64,000 nt of DNA from Ciona savignyi (lineage: Eukaryota > Chordata > Ascidiacea > Phlebobranchia > Cionidae): NCBI GenBank assembly GCA_000149265.1, contig CH003282.1:220446-284445 (forward strand). The letters run 5' to 3'. Position 1 is the stretch's first letter, and each line of letters starts with the position of its first letter. The notes below the pieces were generated by a model. That model was not told the DNA's origin and searched no databases. It worked only from the letters and a program-made list of their open reading frames with translations. Positions 62,878-64,000 of this stretch are shown here, in pieces. The position numbers and the translations under genes were made by a program.

Positions 62878-63861
62878 ATGGTGATACAAAGCAAGCCGGT
62901 TATTGGCTTGCCAACCAAGTGTTGGACAGATAGTGCGCCGTACACCTGTTATGAAATTGGCCACACGTGGGAACCAACATGCACTGGGGCGTTCTTCGAC
63001 ACCATGCGAGATTCACTTAAATTTTCTTTGAAAGTCTACACATCTTTTTATTTTGTAAGTAGAAAATTATAAAAAATTTCAAGGCAAAGTACCATAATTA
63101 TACATTGTACAATTAGTGTTTTTGTATGATATTTTATAATGCACCATACGATAAAGATGTTACTGATAAAAGTCAATTGGTTATATTTGTTAGGCTCTTT
63201 TCCAAAGTCATGACCATAAAACTGTCTGGCTGATCAATTTTACTGGTACCTTAGTAGGAAAGATCCATGATAACACTTGAAAACAAGACAACAGGCGTTA
63301 AAAAGCTGTTACTTTCAAGGGTAATGTCGATTTCCTATTTTTTTAACCCTACAACAGGCAACTGCTTTAGTCAAATTGAGGAAGAAAAAGTATCGGAATT
63401 TAAAGGAACTTCAAAAAATTCTCAGAGATATTATCCAATCGAGCATTTTCCTATCAGCCAACGGTGTCTTGTTCATGGGAAGCTTTTGCGTTTTCAGGTT
63501 TTTAATATTTCAATTTTCCTGCAATGGAGAATAATTTTTTGTAGCTATTGTAATATAAAATTTATTATAAAATTTTTCACTGTTATATATCATAGCATTC
63601 ATAGGTGATTTATGTCACTTTAATTTGCTGTGTGTTTAAGGTAGACTGTTGGAAATCCATTTTGTCTATTGATTATTCTTTCACAATTTAGCAAATAACC
63701 TTAAGAAATATATATATATTCATTTTATTAGTAATTATGATAATATTTATAACCAATACAAACAATTCCAGGCACTTAATTGGCAAGTTTTATGGCTGGC
63801 ACGGCTTGTTGTGTGGATTTGTAGCTGGGTATCTGAGTATCCTGATTGAACGAAAGTCGAG
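62878..63861 (+). CDS. TMEM135: TMEM135, first three coding exons (gene runs off the right edge)
   Basis: Multi-pass protein of peroxisomes and mitochondria related to Tim17-family proteins; in vertebrates it is linked to peroxisomal lipid handling and mitochondrial dynamics. Exons: 62878-63054, 63358-63497, 63772-63861, with phases 0, 2 and 2 that join. Exon 1 carries the conserved N-terminal CYEIGHTWEPTC followed by the first amphipathic/hydrophobic segment. Exon 2 has a basic LRKKKYRNLKE helix and SSIFLSANGVLFMGSFCVFR. Exon 3 has GKFYGWHGLLCGFVAGYLSI and ILIERKSR, which matches the vertebrate ILIERKSRRG segment. The donor after 63861 (GAG/GTAAAA) leads to exons outside the window. ATG 62878 is the only Met upstream of the conserved Cys motif in frame. 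Confidence 0.9.
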
Positions 63862-64000
63862 GTAAAAATTTGTGAAACCTATGGTTGATTTACGTTAAGT
63901 TAAGCAAGGGTGTAATTTACACTTCTTTCACGCCCAACTGTAAGGAAACGCCCCTGACCCCTAATTTAAGCTCCCTTATCCAAGCATCGTACTATAAATA

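Noticed and set aside
1..64000. CRISPR arrays, bacterial operons, phage or integron structures
   Set aside because: None seen; the window is intron-rich animal nuclear DNA.

Overview
The window is animal nuclear DNA: AT-rich, with short phased exons and GT-AG introns. The gene set (classical cadherin, SLC23 ascorbate-type transporter, NUP188, ACMSD, TMEM135, C-type lectin) points to a metazoan. Small introns, short gene spacing and tRNA-derived SINEs with TATCC tails suggest an invertebrate chordate such as an ascidian (Ciona-like); that taxonomic call is inference. Exon models were built by hand from splice sites and checked for phase; homology statements rest on recalled family sequences, not on searches.

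Layout. 1-300: probable first exon of a leftward gene carrying a PAM2-like (PABP-binding) motif. 310-6290: non-coding, with GC-richer putative regulatory islands. 6345-15159 (+): complete 16-exon classical cadherin, ending in the p120- and beta-catenin-binding tail. 15.5-26 kb: repeat-rich, with a broken copy of the last SLC23 exon, an orphan membrane-protein exon on the minus strand, several SINEs and a short hAT-like element. 26091-34031 (+): complete 13-exon SLC23 transporter. 34.0-36.2 kb: spacer between convergent genes, with a second hAT-like element and SINE remnants.

36245-60680 (-): a NUP188 homologue of about 37 exons, interrupted by a 640-base assembly gap. One NUP188 intron contains a complete membrane C-type lectin gene on the opposite strand (45554-47636). 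Another contains a 1376-bp DNA transposon with terminal inverted repeats. NUP188 is head-to-head with an intronless ACMSD (61178-62195) that has an apparent one-base frameshift. TMEM135 (62878 to the window edge) follows on the plus strand.

No operon-like or defence-type system is visible. The items most worth a second look are the nested lectin gene with an ITIM-like tail and a frame conflict, the intronless frameshifted ACMSD, the TIR element with subterminal GGACAAG/CTTGTCC motifs, and the SLC23 exon fragment.
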